NCBI GenBank assembly: GCA_031213475.1
Contig: JARUPZ010000025.1
Span: forward strand, 6,025,676 to 6,089,675
DNA length: 64,000 nt
Direction: 5' to 3'
Source of the DNA: Nereocystis luetkeana
Taxonomy: Eukaryota; Sar; Phaeophyceae; Laminariales; Laminariaceae
This document shows positions 43,101 to 52,258 of this stretch, piece by piece; the stretch's first letter is position 1; every line of letters starts with the position of its first letter. The position numbers were made by a program, and so were the translations under genes. A model generated the notes under the pieces. The model ran no database searches, was not told the origin of the DNA, and was given only the letters and a program-made list of their open reading frames with translations.

Positions 43101-45044
43101 CTATTAATACTACTTAGTCGGCTTACTTCGCTACCCAAACAATGCTTGGTCGACTTGTTTCACCGCCCAATGACTGCAGAAAGTAGCCATGTAGTGCGCC
43201 CAAATCACACAGCTCTAAACATCCGGAATTCACTCCCGCTAAAACACTTGCCGCACCCACACTAGAAAAGGGCGCCGGCGAACCTAAAGAAGAATGCCTT
43301 TTACTTTTTCAACCCCTGTCTGGCGGGGGGGAAAAACTGTGGGCGTTGTGCCGCGCCCGGGTCTCGTGCAAATCCTTTAATTTTGTGTAGGACGCTCGGC
43401 GTAGCCAACATAGTCGCCGACGTAGGGTTAGTGTTAGGACTGCTGTGAATTGCCTGGACCCCCCTGCTACCATCCTATCCGTACGTGCAAGTACCGCTTG
43501 CGTATTGATATGTGATACAAGCATTCCCAATACTTCGGGACCTAGAGGTATGCTACAATAGTTTATCGCTTGGCTGGCTTCTCCAGCGATTTACTCAGGA
43601 GTACACTATATATATCCGTTAGGTTGGATATTAATAGTCCGCTGGAGCGCTATTTGGGCTTCATTTTACTCTCTAAATGGCTAAGTAAACGCCAAAGGCC
43701 TTCGGCGTGCTGCCGTCTTGCACGCCCGCCGTCGGTGTCGATAGGTTTTAGTGCTCCATGACAAAGCGACAGACCTCTCAGCCCTTTGTTTTCTCTTCTC
43801 TGAGCGAGTGGTATCACGGGGGGAAGGCGCACCCCGTAGCAAATATGCCTCCCATAACCAAGGAAAACCCGACCAGTCCGAAACGTTGGCATATCGGCGC
43901 AACTAACTACAAGCTTGATCTTTGCCAATCCGCCGTAGGATGACCCCCCCCCCCCCGCCGAAAAATTACAATACCTAGCCAACTAAGTTTACCTGGCGAC
44001 TTTAGGCAGTCAAACGCACATCTTTATTTTGAGGAGTCGTCCTTAAACTTTTCGTCACTCTTCTTGACTCCAGCCCAAGTCCAAATTTGATAACCCCTCC
44101 CCCCCCCTAGTACCCCCATTGCTGTCTCTGGGAATGCCTTCAACGGAAATTAAATCAACTCATTGAAGCTGTCGTCCATATGCAAGTCCGCCTCAAAAGC
44201 GGTTCTTAGTAGGATGCAGCTCACCCTTCATGCGACTCGCCAGACACGGCGCTTCGCGCTTTGCGCAAGCAATGTCTGCCTGGTCGGTGAAAACCCGACA
44301 TGCTCCGTCCCGGCATTGTAGGGATGCGAGGGTCTACTTGTCATACGACTACGGCCATGCATGAGATCGAGTGCATCTCAACTATCGAGTACACCCCCCC
44401 CCCGCCCCCCCCCTCCCCCCCCCTCCCCCCCCCCCTTCATCTACAAATCGCCGGACCAATCAACGTGGCTACTGCTGTACGCTATCTGTTGCTGTCATGA
44501 ATAGGTGCGAGGCTCCCCGGCAGGAGAAGCCCCGTGCCTCATCGAAAGCCCAACCTCGAGAAACGCTGTGCGCAGGCACCACTCGATGAGAAATGCCCTG
44601 TGTCGGCCTTAGGGTAGAACTCGAGTAGTTCATACGATTGTGAAAAAAACACGAATGGGATCCCAGTGACAGACGGGTACCCCCTCTGTCCTTCAATATA
44701 AACAACGTTTGTATTGAATGTTAATAAACACACGGTCCTTATATTTCGGCCGAAATTTGTCACGATACGCGTCTTTCTCTTATCGTGGTTGCCATCCGAA
44801 TAACGCCCCTTCTTCGCAGAAAAACTATCTCGGCATGGTCGACCTGGCTTCCTTCATGGGCCTCGACTGCTCCTCCGAGCAGGCGGAGCGCGTTTGGCAG
44901 TCGCACCAGAGCTCGGCCCCTCCCCGCGACTACTCCACCCAGGGGCTCGAGGTGGAAACCATCGAGTGGATGAACGCCACCATGGCACGCCTCTTGCCCG
45001 TGCCGGTGGTGTATCACTATGGGTTGCTCCCGACAGATCTTTGA
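34053..45044 (+). CDS. Sulfotransferase gene A (six recognised exons)
   Basis: PAPS-dependent sulfotransferase: transfers sulfate from PAPS to an acceptor hydroxyl or amine, probably a cell-wall polysaccharide in the Golgi if the host is a brown alga. Joined exons 34053-34179, 35420-35540, 36606-36811, 38493-38619, 42052-42144 and 44820-45044 give 899 nt (about 299 residues) with all frames and phases consistent. Motifs: PKSGTTW, the 5-prime phosphosulfate-binding loop, at 34100-34120; VRDPRDVILSERK, the 3-prime phosphate-binding region, at 38506 onward; a C-terminal helix region ending in TDL and TGA. Every intron has GT and AG; the weakest donor is GTCAGG after exon 3. It looks intact. The first exon begins in phase 2, so an upstream exon exists; the ORF at 22.5 kb is a candidate for it. 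Introns are 1.1-3.4 kb and full of repeats. Confidence 0.88.
34225..34400 (+). repeat. GATC-rich dispersed repeat, locus 3 (intron 1 of gene A)
   Basis: Six TATC units are followed by the complex part (TGTGTACAGCTGCAGATCCG, CCCACCCGGCGACATGACC) shared with 28.3, 31.8 and 63.6 kb. Confidence 0.75.
34500..34785 (-). repeat. Dispersed repeat family E, full copy (reversed)
   Basis: Read on the minus strand it runs from GGAAATTAAATCAACTCATT through CGCCTCACACGCGGTTCTTA, CCCTTCATGCGACTCGCC, TGCCTGGTCGGTGAAAACCC and ATCGAGTACATCTCTCC to a C run (G run at about 34512-34524 on the plus strand). Confidence 0.9.
35235..35400 (+). repeat. About 18-bp minisatellite (CCAACGGTTATATTCAC)
   Basis: About nine diverged units of CCCAACGGTTATATTCAC lie immediately upstream of gene A exon 2, within 20 bp of its acceptor. 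Confidence 0.85.
35420..35540 (+). CDS. Gene A exon 2
   Basis: 121 nt, acceptor ATCAG, donor GTACGT. Encodes CEMGGLAVYPNEPSPYYEFE and on to PVLFLHFL. Alignment with gene B (CGMGGLNVIPNYPAPKYEFE) confirms the boundaries. Confidence 0.88.
35965..36065 (+). repeat. 15-bp GATC tandem repeat (GATGATCTATCTGTG)
   Basis: Six or seven 15-bp units keep a frame open (VDDLS repeated). The same unit closes the minisatellite at 32.2 kb and forms the array at 40.6 kb. Confidence 0.9.
36180..36480. repeat. (GGGGA)n(GGGTA)n array inside a GACCC foldback
   Basis: About six GGGGA units (36253-36285) and about 17 GGGTA units (36300-36391) are flanked by GGGTCTGGTCGGGTCCGG on the left and CCCGACTCGACCCGACCTG on the right, which are inverted to each other. 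Strong G-quadruplex potential in intron 2 of gene A, 130 bp before exon 3. Confidence 0.9.
36606..36811 (+). CDS. Gene A exon 3
   Basis: 206 nt, acceptor CGCAG, donor GTCAGG. Encodes SWKHIIPGM, then CHNGG, LPPTRERLRGCLWDTS and FEFGKNTAEK. Gene B has the same blocks in 212 nt. A diverged echo of its end (ATTTCGAGTTCGGGAAGAGA) occurs in the next intron at about 37065, possibly a partial duplication. Confidence 0.85.
37150..37330 (+). repeat. 12-bp minisatellite (GGGTATCTACTC)
   Basis: About 13 diverged 12-bp units produce a four-residue repeat (GYLL/GYLP) in the open frame. Non-coding intron 3 of gene A. Confidence 0.85.
37752..38018. mobile_element. MITE family M3, copy 2
   Basis: Left ATGGTCATTCTTATCGG, right CCGATGAGAATGAGCCTTA. 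The interior matches 21194-21450 (AATTTTTCAATCTTCCAT, GAATTTCACGAATAGTGACA). Its right end runs straight into TACCAGGTACCTGGTA scars. It makes up the 3-prime part of a 180-codon plus-strand ORF (37381-37923), which is therefore not treated as a gene. Confidence 0.85.
38180..38350 (+). repeat. Dispersed repeat family G, copy 2
   Basis: Matches 12800-12965 (ACCCAGTGTCCGTCCTGATT, GTGAGACAGAGGAAGACCA). Lies in intron 3 of gene A. Confidence 0.65.
38493..38619 (+). CDS. Gene A exon 4 (3-prime phosphate-binding motif)
   Basis: 127 nt, acceptor ACCAG, donor GTGAGT. Encodes TAVIVRDPRDVILSERKMRL, then EYYHHAW and FVLLRFE. The Arg of VRDPR and the Ser of LSE are the residues that contact the PAP 3-prime phosphate in sulfotransferases. 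Identical in length to gene B exon 4. Confidence 0.92.
38905..39655 (-). repeat. 18-19 bp minisatellite (ACCATATTAGAGATAAT)
   Basis: About 38 diverged units of ACCATATTAGAGATAAT / ACCATGTTGGAGATAAG extend over 750 bp. Unit length varies between 17 and 21, so it does not maintain a frame. It fills much of the first third of intron 4 of gene A. Confidence 0.92.
39983..40330 (+). mobile_element. tRNA-derived SINE, family S2, copy 2
   Basis: tRNA-like head GTCCCCGGTGGCTTGGTAGA with B box GGTTCAAGTCT at 40043-40053, body with GAGTTAGCTACATTCGATGA and ATAAAAATTAAAGGCCCGTA, and an AT-rich end. Head, body and order match the reversed copy at 26.1-26.45 kb. Confidence 0.85.
40478..40870 (+). repeat. 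GATC-rich repeat, locus 4
   Basis: TGATCTGTGTGATCTGTATG at the left, then about 14 units of 15-18 bp (GATCTATCTGTGGGT, GATGATCCATCTGTCG) from 40640 to 40870. In intron 4 of gene A. Confidence 0.88.
40874..40963. mobile_element. MITE family M2, degenerate copy 7
   Basis: Only the interior and right end are clear: ATACACAAAACCTGCCGTAT, CTATGAATATGCCCGTAATAG. Confidence 0.55.
42052..42144 (+). CDS. Gene A exon 5
   Basis: 93 nt, acceptor GCGCAG, donor GTAGGT, phase 0 at both ends. Encodes TLVSWTHQRWVWHTQTAMNA and SSHVVFYEELQ. The FYEEL block matches the FYEDL/FYEDM strand found in sulfotransferases. Confidence 0.92.
42950..43170 (+). repeat. About 36-bp degenerate tandem repeat (GGCTTGCTTCGCCGACCAACT)
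   Basis: Four to five units with the core GGCTTGCTTCGCCGACCAA. Single related units occur at 41447-41495 and 43567-43592. Non-coding, intron 5 of gene A. Confidence 0.75.
44145..44440 (+). repeat. Dispersed repeat family E, full copy ending in a 40-bp C tract
   Basis: Starts GGAAATTAAATCAACTC, contains the same blocks as 34500-34785 and ends CGAGTACACCCCCCC running to about 44436. Intron 5 of gene A. Confidence 0.92.
44820..45044 (+). CDS. Gene A terminal exon
   Basis: 225 nt including TGA at 45042-45044; acceptor TTCGCAG. Encodes KNYLGMVDLASFMGLDC, then VWQSHQ and IEWMNATMARLLP and ends LLPTDL. A (GGT)n microsatellite begins about 35 bp after the stop, so the 3-prime UTR must be very short or contain it. 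Confidence 0.92.
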   Translation, partial: KNYLGMVDLASFMGLDCSSEQAERVWQSHQSSAPPRDYSTQGLEVETIEWMNATMARLLPVPVVYHYGLLPTDL

Positions 45045-45076
45045 AGATGGTTTGCCTGTTTCTTCGGACCGCGACG

Positions 45077-45330
45077 CCTGGTGGTGGCGGTGGTGGTGGT
45101 GGTGGTGGTGGTGGTGGTGGTGGTGGTGCTTGTGCTTGGTGGCGGTGGTGGTAGTGATGTTGGTGGTGGTGGTGGTGTTGGCGGCGGTGATAGTGGTGGT
45201 GGCGGTGGTGGTGGTGGCGGTGGTGGTGGTGGTGGTGGTGGTGGTGGTGGTGCTCGTGCTTGGTGGCGGTGGTGGTAGTGATGTTGGTGGTGGTGGTGGT
45301 GGCGGCGGTGGCGGAGGAGGAGGAGAAGGA
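45077..45330 (+). repeat. (GGT)n microsatellite
   Basis: 250 bp of GGT/GGC triplets with interruptions (GATGTTGGT, GCTTGTGCT) that repeat about 130 bp apart, so the array itself duplicated. It gives spurious Gly- or His/Pro-rich ORFs. It begins about 35 bp after the stop of gene A. Confidence 0.95.
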
Positions 45331-45774
45331 GGAGGACATGTAAAACCATTTGTGTCTCATTGTGGCTTGATCCCCGAGGTATCTCTGAAGAATATTCTGT
45401 TGGTTCGGACGATGGAGGTTGGTGCTAGTGCTGGTGCTGGTGCCACCCTGCACGGAACATGCCAGCCCGAGGACAGCACCTGCTGCTGCGGCCATCGCCA
45501 TGGACATGGTGTGAAACGCGGCAGGAATCCCGGCCAGGGGTATTATTGATGATCTTCAAGGTTCCATTTTACTACGTATCAGTCTTCTCTGTCTGTTTTT
45601 AGCGTTTCTACCGTACGTACTCGTATAATAGTACCTCTTGGCGGTAATTCGTCCGGTCATTCTTCCCGCCCAACCCGCGGAAGAGGGGGAGGGGGGCTGG
45701 ATCGTTTTATTTTTTTTGCGGCCCATGATTATCCCCTCAGGGACCTCATATATCACATTTGGGATACCATGTGA

Positions 45775-46395
45775 CCCTTGTCGGACCTCATGGGATCGTT
45801 TTGGGACCCCATGGGTTGTTTTTTGGGGACCCCACGTTTTTTGTTGGGACTGCATGTTTTGGGCGCCCCATGGGTTCGTTTCGGGACCCAATGAGGTGTT
45901 CTGGGACCCCATATGGGGTTGACCCTCGTGGGACTCCCGTTCATGTTCGTTGGGGCCCCACGGTTTGTTTTTGGGACCCCATGGGTTGGTTTTGGGGCCC
46001 CTTGGGTTGTTTTTCGGACCCCTTGGGTTCTTCGGGACCCCATGGATTGTTCTTGGGACCCCATGGTTTGTTTTTGGGACCCCTTGGGTTGGTTTTGGGA
46101 CCCCTTGGGTTGTTTTTCGGACCCCTTGGGCTCTTCGGGACCCCATGAATTGTTTTTGGGACCCCATTGGTTTGTTTTTGGGACCCCTTGGGTTGTTTTT
46201 CGGGACCTCATGTAATCCTTGTCGGACCTCATGGGTTCTTCGGGACCCCATGGATTGTTCTTGGGACCCCATGGGTTTGTTTTCGGGACCCCTTCGGTTT
46301 GTTTTTGGGACCCCTTGGGTTGTTTTTCGGGACCCCCTGTGTTCTTTTTGGGACCCCCATGGGCTGTTTGGGACACCATGGGTTGTATATCGACC
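45775..46395 (+). repeat. 21-24 bp minisatellite (GGGACCCCATGGGTTGTTTTT)
   Basis: About 27 units over 620 bp, each carrying GGGACCCCnTGGGTT. It yields a 322-codon ORF on the minus strand (45556-46524) and several on the plus strand, all simple 7-8 residue repeats; no start context or domain supports translation. Confidence 0.95.
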
Positions 46396-46478
46396 AAAAC
46401 AACGACGAGCGTAATATACACTGGTATGTGAAGCGTCTGTATTGTGCTTTGTGAAGCGTCTCCACGAGTATCTCCCCT

Positions 46479-46572
46479 TAACCCTTTTTGAGCCGCAGTT
46501 CCGTCTAGGGGACAAACCGCTCAAATTTTAAGTAGTTTGTCCCCAAAACGGGACTGCGGTTCTAGAGGGATT
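46479..46572. mobile_element. Palindromic MITE family M1, copy 2 (TTAA on both sides)
   Basis: TTAA-CCCTTTTTGAGCCGCAG at the left and CTGCGGTTCTAGAGGGA-TTAA at the right. Perfect TTAA target duplication. Confidence 0.92.
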
Positions 46573-46984
46573 AATACCCGGTCGCGCGTTTCGGGACTGG
46601 ACCCATGCGCTAAGGGGCTAAAAGAAACGACGAAGTACTCGTATGTACTACAGGTGCGATGGTGTGATCTAATTCTTAAGCGCCTTGTGTTGTGTGCGCG
46701 TGTCGTCCAGCTCCCGTGTATCATTGCGCTTTGGGCACATCCCCTACCCCAGCACGCGTCTATTGATCGTATGCCTCCTTGCTTCGTGCAGCGGAAGCTG
46801 TAGTCGTCGTTCGGGTTCGACAAAAAGTTTGCTTCCCCCCCCCCGGAGCCCTGGCTGCCTCAGCAAAAAAACAACTACGCGGGATTTGTGTTGGGTCATT
46901 GGTGCAGTGGTGGAAGGGTGAAGCTGCCTGCGTCGCACTGAGCAAACAGTCGTTGAAGCCTAAAGCGAGGGGTGCTGGTGGATA

Positions 46985-47515
46985 CTAAATTACCAGCCCT
47001 CTGTTAAGAAACCGAGAATTGGCCCACGCCCGATTTCGTAGTCTCTTATTCGAGAGGTGTGTTCCACAATAGGCTCGCGTATAGGACCAGCGTTCCATCA
47101 AGAAACCGGCGTGATGATGGGCTCAGGATGGTTTTCGCAGTTTCTTAAATTGAGGAAGGTGTTTTCCACCCTGAATTACTACAGTACCCGCCTTCTGCTG
47201 AGGAACCGAGATGGTGCTGGCCCGGCCAGTTGTGCTAGTTCTTATATTTCAGAAAATATATGTGCCACGCTAGTTTACAGTACGCGCCATCTATCAAGAA
47301 ACCGTGATAATGCTGCCCCAGGCTGGCTCTTTTCGGTTTCTTATTTCGGGAAAGTGTGTTTTTTTCCACGCTAACTTACATTTACCCGCCTTATTTTGGT
47401 AAACCGGGATGACTCTGGCCACGGCTAGATTTCTTAGGTTCTTCTTTGATGAAAGGGAGGGTTCCGCTCTAACTTGGGCATAGGAACGCTCACCGGGTTT
47501 CGTATTCCTCTCGAG
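46985..47515 (+). repeat. About 105-bp degenerate tandem repeat, five units
   Basis: Units begin AAGAAACCGNGATGATG (about 47010, 47098, 47200, 47296, 47400) and contain TTTCTTATTTCGGGAAAGTG and CGCTAACTTACAGTACCCGC. Two units carry TACAGTA. Confidence 0.85.
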
Positions 47516-47519
47516 GGAA

Positions 47520-49330
47520 ATCAAGCTCAGCTTCTTGAGGGGTTCTTTATGGTACGCATTATCAGAAGGTTGTTACGGCAGTGTGTGTCATGCGACATCT
47601 GGGTGTGTTTGTTCTTCGCCGTCCCGAACTTCACTCACGTGTGGAGGCTTTTTTTTTCTGGTCGCTTGGGGGCCGGGGGGGGGGGGGGGGGGGGGGGGGG
47701 GGAGAGAAGAATGTGCAAGTTGTAGTGTTCCACACCCCCTGGGTGGCCTGTCCGAGTTACCTCGGACGTTATCATACCTGTGTCTTCTTCGCGTATATGT
47801 ATACCCGATGTTTGACCGTCGGGTGTTACTCGTATCGTAGGATGTTTTTGCGCCGCAGAGCGCGCGGGTTGTGTGGCACCAGGTACGCTCGTTCAGTGTT
47901 GATGCATGCGGGGCTCGCGCACATTGGTGGGGAGGTACGTAGGCCTGAGAGATCAACCGCGAGCGGCATGAAGGAAGGCTTTGGGGCACGGCGTACGCGG
48001 CTTTTTTGCAGGCTATATCCGCCCTGTCGGTGGTGATATATTGTACCAGGTACACGCTAGCGTTGCGGTGCACTGCTGTGGTGAAGAGGCACATTGGAAG
48101 GAGGCAGGGATTGGCATGACAAGCAGTTCGTTTCCGTGTAACCCTCGGGCGGTATTCCTAGATCTGAGATTCGAACGCCGGAAATCAGGGGTTTGCGAGA
48201 GAGACGGGATTGAATTTATACCGTGTATGGACGGCGTTATCATGAAGTGTATATCGAAGTGTTTTCTTCCACAGAAATACATAGGATTTTTACCTCGAGC
48301 AATGCATCTGTCGTTGTAAAATACTTCGATGACTTCTTTCAAAAGCTCCTACCAGGTACCATTTTCGTGGTGTGTTGTACCCTCCTTGATTTGCAGAAAA
48401 TTGGCTTGGAACTCCCACCCTAGGTTTATCTGGTCTTGCATGTTACAACATGGAACGCGCCCGAATCACACTATCTTTTTGTGTTGCTCTTTGGTGGGGG
48501 GGGGGGAAGTCGAAGGAGACGGGAGGCGGCGTGAAAGCAGTACCACTAGTTGTTGCGTCACGGAGAACGCGGTTTGTATCTTTCGCTCGATACGTGCTCA
48601 CACATACCTGGTAAACATTGATAGCTTTGGGCACATTGCCGACGAGGTCTGTCTGTCGGAAGGGAGCAGGAAGCGGCATGAAGTCAGTCGATGGCGTCAC
48701 GGAACACGTGGCGCCTGTGTACTACGCTCGGTCGGTGTTGAGGTACTCGATATCCTTGCGACCGTTTTCGAGGAAGATTTTGGAGCTGTCGGAAAGCGGC
48801 GCGTACTCGGTACATGGATAGGCGATCCAACATATTTCTAGCTTTTTTTTCTTGCCGCGTCGATTTTGCCCCCTGTTTTCGTCCGTTCTCACGTCACACT
48901 GCCTGTTGTAATCGCCGTCTCATCGAGCGACTCGCGGCTGATTGGCCAACGCACGGCATCTGGGGAGGGCAAGAGTCTGGAGAAGCTCCGCCCGGTAGGT
49001 GTCTTGTAGAGGTCCGCAGGGAACACGTAACTGCACAGCGTCACTGCGGTCACGACGGCAGCGCTATCTTGGCTTAGGCACTCCGTGGATCCTTGCCTAC
49101 CATCGCTTCTGCCGTGAGTGGGCGTGGGTAAAATCTAAAGGGTTTCTCATTGTTTTTCTGGACAGGGGATGATTGTCTCGTGAGCGGAATTTCTACTTTG
49201 CGTACGAAGAGTTGCGTTTTCGATAGGGAGCCTACTGTTTATTCGGCGGTTCCCCTCAAGAAGCGTTAGTGGTTGGTTTTGTGGCGTAGCTGGAGGCCGT
49301 GTGCTTTCTTGGTAGATGGCAGCGTTGTGC
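47520..49330. other. No gene recognised
   Basis: Two stretches, 47880-48000 and 48600-48740, look like diverged copies of each other (CATTGGTGGGGAGGT / CATTGCCGACGAGGT, then GCGGCATGAAG). Open frames to 170 codons lack domains. Scars are at 48042, 48350 and 48605. Confidence 0.5.
47676..47701 (+). repeat. Poly-G tract
   Basis: About 25 consecutive G after GCCGG. Confidence 0.95.
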
Positions 49331-49520
49331 GGGGGTCGGGAGGGGGTACACCCGTTACATGCAGGGCCGTAGTCGCATGACCATAGACCCTGACATGTCT
49401 GGAATGTCGGGACGGAGCATGTCCGGTTTTCATCGACCACGGACACAGGCTTTGCTTGCACCAAGCCTGAAGCGCTGTGAGGCGCCCGATGAGTCGCATA
49501 GAGGGTGGTGGGCTGCGTCA
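49330..49520 (-). repeat. Dispersed repeat family E, diverged copy
   Basis: Reverse complement contains GTCGATGAAAACCGGACATG, CTCCGTCCCGACATTCCAGA and GTCATGCGACTACGGCC. It ends in CCCCCTCCCGACCCCC rather than pure C. Confidence 0.75.
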
Positions 49521-50514
49521 TCCGGGGCCCGGGACACAGTAGTACATCCGGATCCATCGCCCATCGATCTTTTCGGCGCAATCCGTTAGGGCCGTTTTGT
49601 TTTTTTTCGGTATCCAGACATTCATCAGGTACCAGGTATGTTTTTATATCGTCCATGTCAATTTACTAAGAAAGACGGTGCACGCACCCACCCACCGTTC
49701 TCACCGGCCAACCATCTCACCGGCCAACCATCGCATTGGTTGGTTCTCTTCGTGTTGCGGGCTCTCGACGAGAGGGCACGGCAAAAATGTATCCAGCTGC
49801 CTACTGCTGCACCCACGGGGGTCTGCGTCGATTTTTCCTCTGCGGCTTTCGTAGTGGTGCGGTTGTGGATGCCGGACACCTCAGACAAGACAGATCATCG
49901 ATCCCTGCTTTTTTAATGACCTACCTGGTAGATCATAGGGGAGATACATTTCCCGACCTGTGCGATCTGCGGCTGTAGCCCGTGCTCCCCGGTGGGAGCT
50001 GAACTTTCCGAAAAGCCCTCCCGTAAAGGACGTCCATAGTGTCTGGATTGGGTACTTACTATTATACGAATATTCGGACCTTGTACAGCACCTTACAACG
50101 TAAGATTGGGATAAGAGATGAGTGGCCTTTTTAGTAGATAGTGTTTTTTTTTTCGACCGAGTGGAATGCTTTTACGTAGCGGGAACGGGATTCGTGCCCA
50201 GCCGGTTTTGATCGCTGGCGCATACCGGCACTCGTACAGAGGGACCCTTCATTGCTGTACCCCTATTCCACTCGCGTCAAAGCCTTGTCCATAGTTCCCC
50301 TCTGACAATGATCGATTTCGAAGAAAATACCGTACGCGCCGCTAGACGTACAGTCGCACCCAATGGCCAGGTGAGCACACCCCCCGCCCCCAAAACGTTC
50401 AGAATCCAAATGGATGGGACTGCAAGAGCATCCATGATTGGGCGCTTCTTCAGGTGCTGAGGAACCCACGCCAGGCAGATCGTGTTGGGGCCCAACCACA
50501 CCCCTTCCACCGCA

Positions 50515-50585
50515 CTGTAGCGGCCTACCGCACTGTGGTGGGCTACCCCACTGCAGCGGTCAACCGCACTGTAGAGGCATGGCTC
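50515..50585 (+). repeat. 22-bp tandem repeat (CCGCACTGTAGCGGCCTA)
   Basis: Four diverged units of ACCGCACTGTAGCGGCCTAC. Confidence 0.85.
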
Positions 50586-50698
50586 ACGATACCTAATAGG
50601 CGCAAGGAGACCGTGAATATATTATCAGTATAAAATATAAAAAAAAACAATCTTTTCAACATTGAAGTGTGACAATATAAATGCGCCAAGACCAACAT

Positions 50699-50789
50699 CC
50701 CTTTTAGGACTCCGGTCCCGTTTTGGGGACTAACCACTCAAATTCTGAGTAGTTTGTCCCAAAAACGGGACTGCGGCACTAAAAGGGTT
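50699..50789. mobile_element. Palindromic MITE family M1, copy 3
   Basis: CCCTTTTAGGACTCCGGTCC at the left, GGACTGCGGCACTAAAAGGG at the right. Flanks differ (ACAT/TTCT), so no clean target duplication. Confidence 0.9.
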
Positions 50790-50879
50790 CTTAAGGGCTG
50801 CCCCCGACGAACAGGCATGCTTGAACCGTGGTATTACAGCGGTGATGCATAGCAAGTGGACGGGAGCCCTCCCCACCGG

Positions 50880-51175
50880 AAAAATGAATGAAGTCAGTGA
50901 AGCGGTCGTCCGTTTGCAGGTCCGTTGCACAAACGGTTCTTAGTACAGGATGCACCTCACCCTTCATGCGACTCGCTGAACACCTCACGTCGCTTCGCGC
51001 TGGCGAGGATGCAAGCAATCAAAGTCTGCCTGGTCGGTGAAACCCCGACTTGCTCCGTTCGGGCATTGTAGGAATGCGAGGGCCTATATGGTAATACGAC
51101 TGCGGCCATGCATGACATCCAGTACCCCAGTACCCCAGTCGCCCCCCCCCCCCCTCCCCCCCGCCCCTCCTCGAC
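50880..51175 (+). repeat. Dispersed repeat family E, full copy
   Basis: ATGAAGTCAGTGAAGCGGTC through CAAACGGTTCTTAGTACAGG, TGCCTGGTCGGTGAAACCCC and ATGCATGACATCCAGTACC, ending in C tracts at 51140-51165. Confidence 0.9.
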
Positions 51176-51445
51176 CCTCCCCTCCCCCGGATTCGAGTTC
51201 CTGTCGGCAAACGACAAACTTTAAATCCCCTTTTGAAAAGCCAGAATGTACCCAACGTTCGGATTGGCCGATGTTTCCATATACACAGTGCGTGGGGTTT
51301 CGCACGCCTCCCCAAAAGGAAACCCAAGGTAACTGAGCAATACCACGGTTTGAGGGTGGCGCCTTGTTTTACGAGCTCCTCGCGCCCCGAGGTGCTCACG
51401 ATCCCACCAGAAGAAGTTTTCTTCCCGCGACCAGACCAACCTTAG

Positions 51446-51546
51446 CCTTTTTAGGACTGCAGCCTCGTTTTGGGGACATTTGGGGACAAATTACTTGGAA
51501 TTTGAGTGGTTTGTCCCCGAAACGGGACTGCAGTTCTAAAGGGGTT
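51446..51546. mobile_element. Palindromic MITE family M1, copy 4
   Basis: CCTTTTTAGGACTGCAGCC / GGACTGCAGTTCTAAAGGGG-TTGA. The left arm contains a small duplication (TTTGGGGACATTTGGGGACA). Confidence 0.9.
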
Positions 51547-51597
51547 GAAACCTTGCTACAGTACGTTTCTTTGGTCTCCTGAAAGAAAAAACAATAC

Positions 51598-51719
51598 TAT
51601 TACGGACGACCATAGTTAATAGGACCAGATATTGTCAGTATAAAAGGTTAAATATATACGACGTACCTGGTAGGTTTTCAAGTATACCATAGGTCCTTTA
51701 AACTATGGTCCCCCGTAAG
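51598..51719. mobile_element. MITE family M2, copy 8 (carries TACGACGTACCTGGTA)
   Basis: TATTACGGACGACCATAG / CTATGGTCCCCCGTAA. ATATATACGACGTACCTGGT-AGG replaces ATATATAGG: two consecutive TA-flanked 5-base additions, CGACG and CCTGG. Confidence 0.88.
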
Positions 51720-52113
51720 AGTAGAAAAAATGTACCAGGTATAATATTAGTATTTGCGAAGATAGTAATCAGGCCGCAATCTGCTCAGTGATTACAATGG
51801 AGCATACAGGTTTTAGTGTGTATCATGGGTATTGATTTTACTATCGCCTCCTATAATGATCGATATAGCTCCCTTGAACAAGCTCCACCGCCGGTCAGAA
51901 AAATACTAAGCCCAAAAGCACAGTCAGTCGTCAGTCCCTATACTCAGTTCGATTTCCTACTGTTGGCAAGGAGCCAACCTTCTGCGTAGTATAGACGCCC
52001 TTTGAAACGCCGAGCATCACGCGAGGGAACGCTCCGATTTCGCGCCATGTTCCGTGCCCGTTTCTTGACGAGCGCGTTTTTGCTCACACACCCCAAGAGG
52101 TTTGAGATGGCCT

Positions 52114-52207
52114 TAACCCTTTTAGAACCGCAGTCCCATATGTGGGGACACACCACTCAAATTTCAAGTAATTTGTCCCCAAAACGGGACTGGGGTTCTA
52201 AAGGGGT
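52114..52207. mobile_element. Palindromic MITE family M1, copy 5
   Basis: TTAA-CCCTTTTAGAACCGCAG / GGACTGGGGTTCTAAAGGGG. Left flank TTAA, right flank TGTT. Confidence 0.9.
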
Positions 52208-52258
52208 GTTCCGGCTTCCGGAATGAAGCTCAAGAGGGGGGCAAGTCCCACCGACTAT

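Noticed and set aside
45017-45549. Gly/Val-rich, His-rich and Pro-rich ORFs
   Set aside because: Translations of the (GGT)n microsatellite directly after the stop codon of gene A.
45556-46524. 322-codon minus-strand ORF and overlapping plus-strand ORFs
   Set aside because: They mirror the 21-24 bp minisatellite; unit translation only, so recorded as repeat.
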